This document shows, in pieces, positions 1 through 8,122 of a stretch of 64,000 bases of DNA. The notes beneath the pieces are model-generated. The model saw only the letters and a list, made by a program, of their open reading frames with translations, made no database searches and was not told where the DNA came from. Each line of letters begins with the position of its first letter. Position 1 is the stretch's first letter. The position numbers and the translations under genes were made by a program. This DNA comes from Micromonospora sp. WMMD882 (GTDB lineage: Bacteria > Actinomycetota > Actinomycetes > Mycobacteriales > Micromonosporaceae): NCBI RefSeq assembly GCF_027497255.1, contig NZ_CP114903.1, positions 5,828,001 to 5,892,000 on the forward strand, in the 5' to 3' direction.

Positions 1-606
1 CGCCGGATCGAGGACGAGGCCGCCCGGATGGGCCTGCTGGTGGAGGATCTGCTGCTGCTGGCCCGGCTGGACCGGGAACGACCGCTGTCGCTGGCCCCGG
101 TCGAGCTGCCGGTGCTCGCCGCCGACGCGGTGCAGGCGGCCCGGGTGGTCGCCCCGCAACGCCGGATCGACCTGGAACTCGCCCCCGACGCCGGTCCGCT
201 GGTGGTCGAGGGCGACGACGCCCGGCTCCGGCAGGTCATCGGCAACCTGATGACCAACGCGCTGACCCACACCCCACCGGACACCTCGGTCACCCTGCGG
301 CTCTGCGCGGACGAGAACCGGATGGCGGTGGTGGAGGTGGCCGACACCGGCCCGGGACTCTCCGAGGAGCAGGCCGAGCGGGTCTTCGAGCGGTTCTACC
401 GGGTGGACGCGGCGCGTACCCGGCGGGCCGGCGGGGTGACCGGCACCGGCCTCGGCCTGGCGATCGTGGCCGCCCTGGTCGCGGCGCACAACGGCGCCGT
501 CGAGGTGGTGCCGACGCCGGGTGGCGGCGCGACCTTCCGGGTCCGGCTGCCGCTGCTCCCCGCGGAGTCCCCGCCGGGCGGGTCGGCCGACGACGACCCG
601 TCTTGA
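1..606 (+). CDS. Sensor histidine kinase, C-terminal part (5' end outside window)
   Basis: The reading frame is open from base 1, so only the last about 201 residues are seen. They hold the end of the dimerisation helix (RIEDEAARMGLLVEDLLLLA) followed by a complete HATPase_c domain. The ATP-binding boxes are visible: N box RQVIGNLMTNALTHTP, G1 box VADTGPGLS, F box VFERFYRVD and G2 box GTGLGLAIV. The phospho-accepting His lies upstream of the window. The protein would autophosphorylate and pass the phosphate to a response regulator, presumably the preceding gene. A membrane-anchored HtrA protease follows 62 bp downstream, as in mprAB-pepD of mycobacteria, so an envelope-stress role is a reasonable inference. 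The family call is firm; the signal sensed is not visible. Confidence 0.95.
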   Translation, partial: RRIEDEAARMGLLVEDLLLLARLDRERPLSLAPVELPVLAADAVQAARVVAPQRRIDLELAPDAGPLVVEGDDARLRQVIGNLMTNALTHTPPDTSVTLRLCADENRMAVVEVADTGPGLSEEQAERVFERFYRVDAARTRRAGGVTGTGLGLAIVAALVAAHNGAVEVVPTPGGGATFRVRLPLLPAESPPGGSADDDPS

Positions 607-668
607 TTTTCAGGCAACATTCAGGCGCGTTCCAGGCGGGACGCAGTCCCCGGGGGCAAGGTGGAGTC

Positions 669-2264
669 ATGACCGAGCACGAGACCGACCCGCAGCGGCG
701 TCCGGCGCAGGCCGACGCCGCGTCGACGCCCGGGGCCAACCCCTCGGACGCGCCCACCTCCGGTTCCGCACTCCCCGCCGGCTCCGGCCCGGTGACCGGT
801 CCGTCGACCGGTCCGGCCGACGACTCCGGCGTGGGCTGGCGTCCCGCCGCCACGCCGGCGCCCGCCTCCCCGTACGCGCCGACCAGCGCCGCGCCGACGT
901 ACGAGCCGACCAGCGCCGGGCCGGCCGGCTCCGGCTACGCGCCGGGCGGCCCGTCGACGGGCGCCGCGCCCTTCTCCCCGGGTCAGACGTCCGGGCAGCC
1001 CGGCTTTCCGCCGGCCGCCGGCCGGTACCCGGCCGGTCCCTGGTACCCCGGGCACCAGGGCGGGTGGAACGCCGGGTACCCGGGGCAGCAGGGACCGTTC
1101 GGTCCGGTGACACCGCCCGGCGGACCCGGCTCGCTGCCGCCCGGCGGGCACGGTCCGGTCACGCCGCCCGGCGGGCCGGTGCCGCCGTGGGCGCAGGGGC
1201 CGGGCCACCGGCCGGGGCCGCCGCCGGGCCGGGTGGCGAAGTTCGCCGCGGCCGGCGTGGCGGTGGTGGCCCTGATGTTCGGCTCCGGGGTCGGCGGAGG
1301 CGCCCTGGCGCTGGCCCTGTCCGACAACTCCGGCCCCACCCGCACCTACTCCGCCGCGCCCGTGATCGACAGCGCCGACCTGCCGAAGATCGCCGCGGCG
1401 GTGCAGGACAGCGTGGTCTCCATCCAGGCCGGCAGCGGCGAGGGCTCCGGCGTCATCCTCACCGCCGACGGGTACGTGCTGACCAACAACCACGTGGTCG
1501 CCTCCGGTGGCGGCGGGAACAACGTCCGGGTGGTCTTCGCCGACGGCCGCACCGCCGACGCGGAGATCGTCGGCACCGACCCGAAGACCGACCTGGCGGT
1601 GGTGAAGGCCGCCGGGGTGTCCGGTCTGAAAGCGGCCAAGCTCGGCGACAGCGACGCGATGCAGGTCGGCGACCAGGTCCTCGCCCTGGGCAGCCCGCTC
1701 GGTCTGCAGGGCTCGGTGACCGCGGGCATCCTCAGCGCCCGGGACCGCACCATCCAGGCCGGCAGCCAGCAGGACCCGCGTGCCGGGGCCAGCTCGATCT
1801 CCGGCCTGCTCCAGACCGACGCCCCGATCAACCCGGGCAACTCCGGTGGCGCGCTGGTCAACACCCGGGGCGAGGTGATCGGCATCAACACGGCCATCGC
1901 CACCAGCGGGCAGAGCACCGGCAACATCGGCGTGGGCTTCGCCATCCCGAGCAACAAGGCCAAGGTCGTCGCGGCGGCGCTCCAGCGCGGCGAGAAGGTC
2001 AGCCACCCGTCCCTCGGGGTCAGTGTCACCGGCGCCGAGGACGGCGGGGCGCTGGTCTCGTCGGTCACCCCGGGCAGCGCCGCCGAGAAGGCCGGCCTGC
2101 GCCAGGGGGACGTGATCCTCAAGTTCGGCGACAAGCCCATCAACGACTCGAACGACCTGGTGGCGGCCGTCCAGGCCGGCAAGGTCGGTGACCGGGTCGA
2201 GATCGGTTACCGCCGGGACGGCGCCACCGCCAGCACCACCGCGACGCTCGCCGAAGCGTCCTGA
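669..2264 (+). CDS. Membrane-anchored HtrA/DegP-type serine protease with PDZ domain
   Basis: 531 aa, envelope protease. The ATG at 669 is chosen because AAGGTGGA precedes it; an upstream in-frame TTG overlaps the kinase stop. Residues 1-189 are a Pro/Gly/Ala-rich, low-complexity cytoplasmic segment containing repeated PVTPPGGP motifs. One membrane helix spans about 190-217. The trypsin-like domain follows with all three catalytic residues: His275 (TNNHVV), Asp308 (KTDLAVV) and Ser392 (NPGNSGGAL). One PDZ domain occupies about 435-525 (SLGVSV...GLRQGDVILKFGDKPI). This is the PepD/HtrA architecture of actinobacteria, with the active site outside the membrane. It follows a sensor kinase and ends at a strong hairpin at 2290-2332, so it is probably last in that operon. 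Confidence 0.96.
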   Translation: MTEHETDPQRRPAQADAASTPGANPSDAPTSGSALPAGSGPVTGPSTGPADDSGVGWRPAATPAPASPYAPTSAAPTYEPTSAGPAGSGYAPGGPSTGAAPFSPGQTSGQPGFPPAAGRYPAGPWYPGHQGGWNAGYPGQQGPFGPVTPPGGPGSLPPGGHGPVTPPGGPVPPWAQGPGHRPGPPPGRVAKFAAAGVAVVALMFGSGVGGGALALALSDNSGPTRTYSAAPVIDSADLPKIAAAVQDSVVSIQAGSGEGSGVILTADGYVLTNNHVVASGGGGNNVRVVFADGRTADAEIVGTDPKTDLAVVKAAGVSGLKAAKLGDSDAMQVGDQVLALGSPLGLQGSVTAGILSARDRTIQAGSQQDPRAGASSISGLLQTDAPINPGNSGGALVNTRGEVIGINTAIATSGQSTGNIGVGFAIPSNKAKVVAAALQRGEKVSHPSLGVSVTGAEDGGALVSSVTPGSAAEKAGLRQGDVILKFGDKPINDSNDLVAAVQAGKVGDRVEIGYRRDGATASTTATLAEAS

Positions 2265-2289
2265 CCACGAGCCTGTCTCCGCACCGTGG

Positions 2290-2332
2290 CGGCGGGCGCC
2301 GGAACCGAGGGGGTCGGTTCCGGCGCCCGCCG
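2290..2332 (+). terminator. Hairpin terminator after the HtrA protease
   Basis: A perfect 19-bp stem (2290-2308 with 2314-2332) around a GGGGG loop begins 25 bp after the protease stop, followed by CGCCCTTT. It is a strong hairpin without a long U run, as is usual in high-GC actinobacteria. Confidence 0.7.
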
Positions 2333-2422
2333 TCGCCCTTTCCGGCGTCCGCGACCGCCCGTTTACCCGGGACGACGACGGGAAGTCGCCGGTGCGGAGC
2401 TGACAGGGAGGGGCTCGTCGTC

Positions 2423-3520
2423 GTGGACCAGTCGTCCGGGGAGCGCGAGGGGCCGTTGCGGATCGCGATGGTGGTGCCGCCCTGGTACCCGGTGCCCCCG
2501 TCCGGCTACGGCGGCCTCGAACAGGTGGTCGCGGGGCTGGTCGAGGGGCTGGTTCACCGGGGCCACGCGGTCACCGTCTTCGGCGCCGGCGGACGGCACG
2601 GCACCGACGCGGAGTACGTGCCGACAGTCGACGAGCTCCAGCACGACCGGCTCGGCGAGTCGCTGCCCGAACTCGCCCATCTGGCCCGGGTGCACCAGGC
2701 GCTCGACGCGGCCGACTTCGACGTGGTCCACGACCACACCACGGTGGGGCCGCTGCTGGCCGACCGGCGGAGCGTGCCCACCGTCGCCACCATCCACGGC
2801 AACCCGGTCGGCGAGTACGGCGACGTGCTCAGCCACGTCCACCCGTCGGTCGGGCTGGTGGCCATCTCGCACGCCCAGCGCCGGCTGAACCCGCGCCTGC
2901 CCTGGGCCGGCACGGTGCACAACGCGCTGGAGCCGGCGGACTTCCCGCGCAAGACCGCGCCCGGGACCGGGCCGGTGCTGTGGCTGGCCCGGTTCAGCCC
3001 GGACAAGGGACCGGAGGTGGCGGTCGCGGCCTGCCGGGCGGCCGGCCTGCCGCTGGTGCTGGCCGGCAAGTGCGCCGAGCCGGGGGAGCGCCGCCACTAC
3101 ACGGAGGCGGTCGAGCCGCTGCTGGGGCCGGACGTGCGGGTGCTGGTCAACGTCGACCGGGACACCTGTCTGCGGCTGCTGGTCGAGGCCCGTTGCCTGA
3201 TCATGCCGATCCAGTGGGACGAGCCGTTCGGCATGGTGATGGTCGAGGCGATGGCGACCGGCACGCCGGTGGTGGCGTTGCGGCGGGGCGCGGTGCCGGA
3301 GCTGGTCCGGCCGGGCGTGACGGGGCTGGTGTGCGACCGCGTCGAGGAGCTGCCGGCGGCGCTGCGAGAGGTGGACCGGATCACGCCGGACGCCTGTGTG
3401 GCGCACGTGGCAGAGCACTTCTCCACCGCCGGGATGACCCGGGGGTACGAGGCCGTCTACCGGCGGTTCGCCGCCGGTCCGGGCGTCCGGCCGGAGCCGG
3501 CCCGGACGTCCACGCGCTGA
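2423..3520 (+). CDS. GT4-family glycosyltransferase
   Basis: 365 aa. The GTG start has GGGAGGGG 9 nt upstream. The N-terminal Rossmann half begins IAMVVPPWYPVPPSGYGG, with the glycine-rich loop and GLEQVVAGL typical of GT4 retaining enzymes. The C-terminal half carries the donor-site EX7E motif (EPFGMVMVE), then AMATGTPVVALRRGAVPELV. Such enzymes move a sugar from a nucleotide donor to a lipid, glycan or small acceptor on the cytoplasmic side. The acceptor cannot be deduced: no other cell-wall or glycan gene adjoins it. It is preceded by a terminator and faces a convergent kinase gene, so it is probably monocistronic. Family secure, substrate unknown. Confidence 0.92.
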   Translation: MDQSSGEREGPLRIAMVVPPWYPVPPSGYGGLEQVVAGLVEGLVHRGHAVTVFGAGGRHGTDAEYVPTVDELQHDRLGESLPELAHLARVHQALDAADFDVVHDHTTVGPLLADRRSVPTVATIHGNPVGEYGDVLSHVHPSVGLVAISHAQRRLNPRLPWAGTVHNALEPADFPRKTAPGTGPVLWLARFSPDKGPEVAVAACRAAGLPLVLAGKCAEPGERRHYTEAVEPLLGPDVRVLVNVDRDTCLRLLVEARCLIMPIQWDEPFGMVMVEAMATGTPVVALRRGAVPELVRPGVTGLVCDRVEELPAALREVDRITPDACVAHVAEHFSTAGMTRGYEAVYRRFAAGPGVRPEPARTSTR

Positions 3521-3542
3521 TCCGGGCCGTCCACGCGCTGAG

Positions 3543-3560
3543 CCGGGCCGTCCGGCCCGG
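3543..3560. terminator. Short hairpin between convergent genes
   Basis: CCGGGCC, GTCC loop, GGCCCGG lies between the convergent GT4 and kinase genes. It is next to a direct repeat of GTCCACGCGCTGA, one copy of which contains the GT4 stop codon. It may end transcription from both sides; the stem is short. Confidence 0.4.
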
Positions 3561-3584
3561 GCGTCCGCCTGCCGGGGCGGGTCG

Positions 3585-5099
3585 TCAGGCGCGGGCGGCG
3601 TCGAGGCGGTCGAGAGCGGCGTCGAGCTGTCGGGCGTACCCGGGGGTGATGCCGCCCTCGCTGACCCGGCGAGCCACCTTCGCCCGCATCTCGGCCACCG
3701 CCCCGGTCACGTCACCCTCGCCGTCGGCGGCGGCCAGGGTCAGGTTGCGCAGCAGGTTGGCCAGGTCGAGGCCGACGTCGGAACGGATCTCACCGGAGTC
3801 GACCCCGGCGTCGATGAGCTGGTCGAGCCGGTTCGCGGCGACGACCAGCGTCTCCGGGGCGTCCCCGACCGTCGGGGGCGGCGCGGCGGCGCTGGCGCTC
3901 GGGGTGGGCTCGGGCCGACGGGTGGCAGTCGCCGACGGCCGGGGCGCGGGTCGGCTCGGGTCGACCGTGGTCGGGTCGGCGGTGGTCGGGTCGGCGGCAG
4001 CCTCGCTGGTCGGCTGGACCTGAGGGGTGACCGGTCCCGTCCCGGGCGGGTCCGGCCAGATCAGGATGCCCGCGACGAGCAGCAGCACCGCCCCGGCGGC
4101 CAGCGTGACCGCCCAGCGGCGGACGTTCCCGGACCGGGCCGGCGTCCCGCCGTCCCCGGCGGTCGACGCCGGGGTGACCGGCACCCGACCGACCGGCCGG
4201 ACCGGCCCGGCTGCCGGCGGAGGTGGATCGTCCGCCGGCAGCGGAACGGTCTGCGCCGGGGCGGGCTCGGCGGCGAGCTGCTTGCGCAGGGTCTCGGCGA
4301 CCTGCCGCGCGGTCGGGCGCTCGGCCGGGTTCCGGGAGAGGCAACGCAGGCAGGTCCGGGCGACGGCCGGCGGCAGCTCCGCCACCCCGGCCAGCGAGGG
4401 GTTCTCCCGGGTCTCCAGCGCCACGCTGAGCTGCTCCCAGGTGTCCGCCGGGTACGGCACCCGCCCGGTCAACGTCTCGAAGAGCAGCACCCCGAGGGAG
4501 TAGATGTCGGTGGACGGCTGGGTGGGCGCCCCGTCCAGCCGCTCCGGCGCGACGTACGCGGGCGTGCCGAACGTGCCGCCGTCCTCGTCGTCGTCCGGGG
4601 CGCCGATCCGGGTGGCGATGCCGAAGTCCAGGACCTTCGCGCCGACCGAGGTCATCATCACGTTGGCCGGGGTGATGTCCCGGTGGACGATGCCGAGCCG
4701 GTGCGCGGCGGCGAGCGCGTCGGCCACCTGCGCGCCGATCTCGACCGCCTCGGCCCAGGGCAGCGGCCCCTCGGTGAGCCGGCACTCCAGCTCCTCGCCG
4801 GTGAGCAGCTCCATCACCACGAACGAGGTGATGGAGCCGTCCGGGGCGATGGTCTCGCCGTAGTCGTGCACCGAGGTCACGTTGGGGTGGACGAGCTGCG
4901 CGGCGGCGCGGGCCTCCTCCCGGACCATGTCCCGGAAGCGGGCGTCGGCGGCCAGCGACGGGGCGAGCACCTTCACCGCCACGATCCGGTCGAGGACCTC
5001 GTCCCGGGCCCGCCAGATCACCGACATGCCACCGGAGCCGATCCGGTCGACGAGCCGGTATCGGCGGGCTAGTAGGCTGCCGGCGTGCAGCGCTCCCAT
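3585..5099 (-). CDS. Transmembrane serine/threonine protein kinase (PknB-like, no PASTA)
   Basis: 504 aa from ATG 5099; GTG 5102 is an equally possible start, and GAGGGCAGG lies about 11 nt upstream. The frame is open further upstream but becomes an artificial (GA)n run, so the longer version is rejected. The kinase domain covers about 14-275: glycine loop IGSGGMS, Lys43 (VAVKVL), catalytic loop HRDITPAN (Asp141, Asn146), DFG at 158-160 and APE at 184-186. The usual Lys two residues after the catalytic Asp is Thr143. A Pro-rich juxtamembrane region leads to one helix at about 329-348 (WAVTLAAGAVLLLVAGILIW). The external part is Thr/Pro/Ala-rich, then a predicted helical tail; no PASTA repeat is visible. 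It is transcribed away from the repeat-rich gap at 5.1-5.8 kb. Confidence 0.94.
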   Translation of the reverse strand: MGALHAGSLLARRYRLVDRIGSGGMSVIWRARDEVLDRIVAVKVLAPSLAADARFRDMVREEARAAAQLVHPNVTSVHDYGETIAPDGSITSFVVMELLTGEELECRLTEGPLPWAEAVEIGAQVADALAAAHRLGIVHRDITPANVMMTSVGAKVLDFGIATRIGAPDDDEDGGTFGTPAYVAPERLDGAPTQPSTDIYSLGVLLFETLTGRVPYPADTWEQLSVALETRENPSLAGVAELPPAVARTCLRCLSRNPAERPTARQVAETLRKQLAAEPAPAQTVPLPADDPPPPAAGPVRPVGRVPVTPASTAGDGGTPARSGNVRRWAVTLAAGAVLLLVAGILIWPDPPGTGPVTPQVQPTSEAAADPTTADPTTVDPSRPAPRPSATATRRPEPTPSASAAAPPPTVGDAPETLVVAANRLDQLIDAGVDSGEIRSDVGLDLANLLRNLTLAAADGEGDVTGAVAEMRAKVARRVSEGGITPGYARQLDAALDRLDAARA

Positions 5100-5292
5100 C
5101 ACTGAACGCACCTGCCCTCGGGTCGGAAGCGCTACCAGGTTGCGGGAATGTGTCTGACGTGTCAACGCCTGGCCGGTTTGACCGGGCATCGTCGACGGTC
5201 TCCGTCTGCCGGTCCGCGGCCACTGGCGTGCGCCGATCCTCCGGCTTGTGCCACTCGCTGGAATCCGCTCACGGCGTCCGCGACTGAACGCC

Positions 5293-5334
5293 GCCCCCGC
5301 CCCCGCCCCCGCCCCCGCCCCCGCCCCCGCCCCC
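5293..5334. repeat. GCCCCC hexanucleotide microsatellite, 7 units
   Basis: Seven perfect GCCCCC units lie upstream of the kinase gene. They translate as runs of Gly-Ala or Pro-Arg in different frames, which creates spurious open frames here. A slippage-prone tract about 190 bp from a start codon could vary between isolates. Confidence 0.85.
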
Positions 5335-5444
5335 GACCGCCGCCGGTTGCGCCTGGGGAACCGCACGCCTGGGGAACAGCGCCCGGCCACAACTTCGATT
5401 ACGTGAAGTAGTTCCCCGCCAGCCCACCGCCATGGATTTGAAGC

Positions 5445-5571
5445 CTTTGCTCTGCACCCATCGACGCGTCAGGCACGCACGGTCATCGTGGCTCTCGGCT
5501 TCACTGATCACCCGCTGGTTGCTGATGCCCTGCTCAGGTGCAGTGTCGCAGATACGGGTGCAGAGCAAAGG
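5445..5571. repeat. 127-bp element bounded by 15-bp perfect inverted repeats
   Basis: CTTTGCTCTGCACCC at 5445-5459 is exactly complementary to GGGTGCAGAGCAAAG at 5557-5571. The size and terminal repeats resemble a miniature inverted-repeat element, but no target-site duplication is visible. A structured non-coding RNA is the alternative. Confidence 0.55.
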
Positions 5572-5802
5572 GAACGGTAAGCAGAGAAGGCTTTTAGTGT
5601 GGGTGACTCACGGTGAGCTCTGTCGGTGAGTCCAGTGGGCGATACGGATAGTTACCTTTGGGTGGCTCCCTGATCTGTCTCCGCTGCCCGCCCGCGAGCG
5701 GCCCTGGGCTTGCTGTGCGCGAGCGGTCGGGGCGTGCTGCCCGGGGCCGCGCACGAAGCGCCGACCGGCAGCGGCGGGCGCGGCCGTGCCAGGATGAACG
5801 CC

Positions 5803-6633
5803 ATGGTCGGCGGTCCGGTGGCGTTCGTGCTCGGTGGCGGGGGAGTGCTCGGCGCGGTCGAGGTCGGCATGCTCCGGGCGTTGTTCCGCGCCGGGATCCG
5901 GCCCGACCTGGTGCTCGGCACCTCGATCGGGGCGGTCAACGGCGCCCTGGTCGCCACCGACCCGACCGAGGCCGTCACCGACCGGCTGGTCCGGCTCTGG
6001 GCGTCACCCGAGGCGAGCGAGGTGTACGGCGACTCGGTGGCCCGTCAGCTCCGCCGGTTCGCCGCCCGTACCCACCTGCACTCGCCCCGGCCGCTGCGGA
6101 AGCTGCTGGAGAGCGAACTCGGCGCGGAGACCACCTTCGCCGACCTGAAGGTGCCGTTCCGCTGCTGCGCGGCGAACATCGAACGCGCCGCCGAACACTG
6201 GTTCACCACCGGCCCGGTGGTGCCCGCCGTGGTCGCCTCGGCGTCCGTTCCGGGGCTGCTGCCACCGGCCCAGATCGACGGCCAGCACTACGTCGACGGG
6301 GGCATCGTCAACTCCATCCCGGTCGGCGAGGCGGTGACGCTCGGCGCGACCCGGGTCTTCGTCCTCCAGGTGGGACGGATCGAACGGCCGCTGACCCCGC
6401 CCCGGCGGCCCTGGGAGGTCGCCCAGGTCGCGTTCGAGATCGCCCGGCGGCACCGGTTCGCCCGGGAATTGGCCGGGCTGCCGTCCGGGGTGGAGGTGCA
6501 CGTGCTGCCCACCGGCGGGCTCGAACCCCGCGACGACTCCCCCTGGGCGTACCGGGACATGGCCGCCGTGGGCCGACGGATCAGCCGCGCGTACACCGCC
6601 TCCCGGGACTACCTCGCCGCGCTGGAGCGCTGA
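5803..6633 (+). CDS. Patatin-like phospholipase
   Basis: 276 aa. ATG 5803 is chosen because AGGA lies 9 nt upstream; ATG 5794 has no usable site. The patatin fold is clear: oxyanion loop GGGGVLGAVEVG (11-22), nucleophile elbow GTSIG (39-43, Ser41) and the DGG motif (165-167, Asp165) that completes the Ser-Asp dyad. The enzyme should hydrolyse acyl chains from phospholipids or related lipids, probably at the inner membrane face; no signal peptide is present. Its stop overlaps the start of an acyltransferase gene (TGATG), so the two are translationally coupled. One removes acyl chains and the other adds them, which suggests a lipid-remodelling pair. The exact lipid is unknown. Confidence 0.92.
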   Translation: MVGGPVAFVLGGGGVLGAVEVGMLRALFRAGIRPDLVLGTSIGAVNGALVATDPTEAVTDRLVRLWASPEASEVYGDSVARQLRRFAARTHLHSPRPLRKLLESELGAETTFADLKVPFRCCAANIERAAEHWFTTGPVVPAVVASASVPGLLPPAQIDGQHYVDGGIVNSIPVGEAVTLGATRVFVLQVGRIERPLTPPRRPWEVAQVAFEIARRHRFARELAGLPSGVEVHVLPTGGLEPRDDSPWAYRDMAAVGRRISRAYTASRDYLAALER

Positions 6634-7745
6634 TGCCGCTGCCGCCGAGGTGGGTCCGTCGGGCCGTGCTCGCCCCGGCCGTGGTGCTGCTGGCCGTCGC
6701 CGCGGTCATCACCCTGCCGGTCTGGTTGCTGGCCGCGGCGGCGCTGTCGCCGTTCGTGCCCGGCCGGCTGCGCCCGCTGCGCCTGCTCTGGATCGGGTAC
6801 GTCTACCTGCTCTGGGACGCCGCCGCGCTGGTCGCGCTCTTCGGGCTGTGGGTCGCCTCCGGGTGCGGCTGGCGGACCCGTTCTCCGGCGTTCCAGCGGG
6901 CGCACTACCTGCTCGCCGGCTGGTTCCTCCAGGTCCTGTTCTGGCAGGCCCGGTGGACGCTGCGGCTGAGCATCGACGTGGTCGGCACCGACCCGGACAC
7001 CGCCCTGCCGGGGCGACCCGAGCTGGTGCTCTGCCGGCACGCCGGGCCGGGCGACTCGTTCATCCTGATCCACGCGCTGGTCAACTGGTTCTACCGGGAG
7101 CCACGGATCGTCCTCAAGGACAGCCTCCAGTGGGACCCGGCCATCGACGTGCTGCTCAACCGGCTGCCCACCCGGTTCCTCGCGCCCGGCGGGCGACGCG
7201 ACGGGTCGGTGACCGAGCAGATCGCGCACCTGGCCACCGGGCTGGACGACAACGACGCCTTCGTGATCTTTCCGGAGGGCGGCAACTTCACGCCCCGGCG
7301 GCGGTTGCGGGCCATCGCCCGGCTCCGCACCCGAGGGCTGGAGGGCATGGCGCTGCGCGCCGAGCGGATGCGGCACGTCCTCGCGCCGCAGCCGGGCGGG
7401 CTGCTCGCCGCCCTCGACGCCGCCCCGGACGCCGGGGTGATCTTCGTGGCGCACACCGGGCTGGACCGGATGCTGACCGTGGCGGACGTGTGGCGGGAGC
7501 TTCCGATGGACAAGCGGATCGTCATGCGGTTCTGGTCGGTGCCCCCGGAGGAGGTCCCCGCCGGTCGGCAGGAGCGCATCGACTGGCTCTTCGACTGGTG
7601 GGCGCGGATCGACGGCTGGGTCGCGCAGTACCACGACGGCGACCCGCCCACCACCGACCCAGACGCCACCGGCTCCGACGCCACCGCCCCCGACACCCGC
7701 GGCGGCCGGGTGGGGATCGACCGGGACGGCCCACGGAACGCGTAG
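6633..7745 (+). CDS. PlsC-type 1-acylglycerol-3-phosphate acyltransferase family protein
   Basis: 370 aa, starting in the TGATG overlap with the patatin gene. The N-terminal about 110 residues hold two or three membrane helices (for example LAPAVVLLAVAAVITLPVWL). The acyltransferase signature follows: HX4D as HAGPGD (His136, Asp141) and FPEGGNFTP at 213-221 for glycerol-phosphate binding. The C-terminal tail after about residue 335 is Asp/Thr/Ala-rich and probably disordered. Family members esterify lysophosphatidic acid or similar acceptors at the inner membrane. Coupling to the phospholipase is the main clue to its role. Confidence 0.9.
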   Translation: MPLPPRWVRRAVLAPAVVLLAVAAVITLPVWLLAAAALSPFVPGRLRPLRLLWIGYVYLLWDAAALVALFGLWVASGCGWRTRSPAFQRAHYLLAGWFLQVLFWQARWTLRLSIDVVGTDPDTALPGRPELVLCRHAGPGDSFILIHALVNWFYREPRIVLKDSLQWDPAIDVLLNRLPTRFLAPGGRRDGSVTEQIAHLATGLDDNDAFVIFPEGGNFTPRRRLRAIARLRTRGLEGMALRAERMRHVLAPQPGGLLAALDAAPDAGVIFVAHTGLDRMLTVADVWRELPMDKRIVMRFWSVPPEEVPAGRQERIDWLFDWWARIDGWVAQYHDGDPPTTDPDATGSDATAPDTRGGRVGIDRDGPRNA

Positions 7746-7748
7746 GGT
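7743..7748 (+). promoter_or_regulatory. -10 box TAGGGT, probable leaderless start of cutA
   Basis: TAGGGT lies 6 nt before the cutA GTG with no ribosome-binding site between, the geometry expected if transcription begins at the start codon. Confidence 0.5.
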
Positions 7749-7754
7749 GCGCTC

Positions 7755-8075
7755 GTGGAGCACATCTGCGTGGTGACGACCGTGGTGGACGCCCGATCGG
7801 TCGCCGACCTGCTGGCGGCCACCGCCGTCGCCGGCCGGCTGGCGGCCTGCGCCCAGGTCGGTGGTCAGGTGGAGAGCACCTACTGGTGGCAGTCCGCGAT
7901 GGAGACCAGCTCGGAGTGGTCGGTGCAGTTCAAGACCGCCCCGGACCGGGTCGCCGCGCTGGTCGACCAGATCCGGGCCAGCCACCCGTACGAGGTGCCG
8001 GAGATCCTGGTGACCCGGGTGGAGAGCGGCAACCCGGCCTACTCGACCTGGGTGCACGACCAGACCCGTCCCTAG
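7755..8075 (+). CDS. cutA: Divalent-cation tolerance protein CutA
   Basis: 106 aa, the full normal length for CutA1. The characteristic pattern is present throughout: an N-terminal beta strand with CVVTTVVDA, then AAACAQVGGQVESTYWW, the central EWSVQFKTAPDRV, and the signature SHPYEVPEILVTRVESGNPAYSTWV near the end (split here across its length). CutA forms very stable trimers in the cytoplasm and is linked to copper and other divalent metal tolerance; its biochemical role is poorly defined. The GTG start has no Shine-Dalgarno sequence but a TAGGGT box 6 nt upstream. It therefore probably has its own promoter although only 9 bp separate it from the acyltransferase stop. Confidence 0.93.
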   Translation: MEHICVVTTVVDARSVADLLAATAVAGRLAACAQVGGQVESTYWWQSAMETSSEWSVQFKTAPDRVAALVDQIRASHPYEVPEILVTRVESGNPAYSTWVHDQTRP

Positions 8076-8122
8076 GTACGCGCACTCTGGCTTCCACTTC
8101 CGCCGGCACGCAGGATGGCCGG

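Larger units (their letters stand above)
5100..5802. other. Non-coding region between divergent kinase and patatin genes
   Basis: About 700 bp with no convincing gene. In order it holds the kinase 5' region, the GCCCCC tract, a patch (about 5390-5650) with visibly lower GC than its surroundings, and a 15-bp perfect inverted repeat spaced by 97 bp (5445-5459 and 5557-5571). A smaller repeat of GACTCAC and GTGAGTC follows around 5604-5634. Open frames across it have low-complexity or unfamiliar translations and no ribosome-binding site. Confidence 0.7.

Noticed and set aside
5269..5568. Minus-strand open frame across the GCCCCC repeat and inverted-repeat element
   Set aside because: Half of it is poly-Gly from the microsatellite, and the rest has no recognised motif or start signal.
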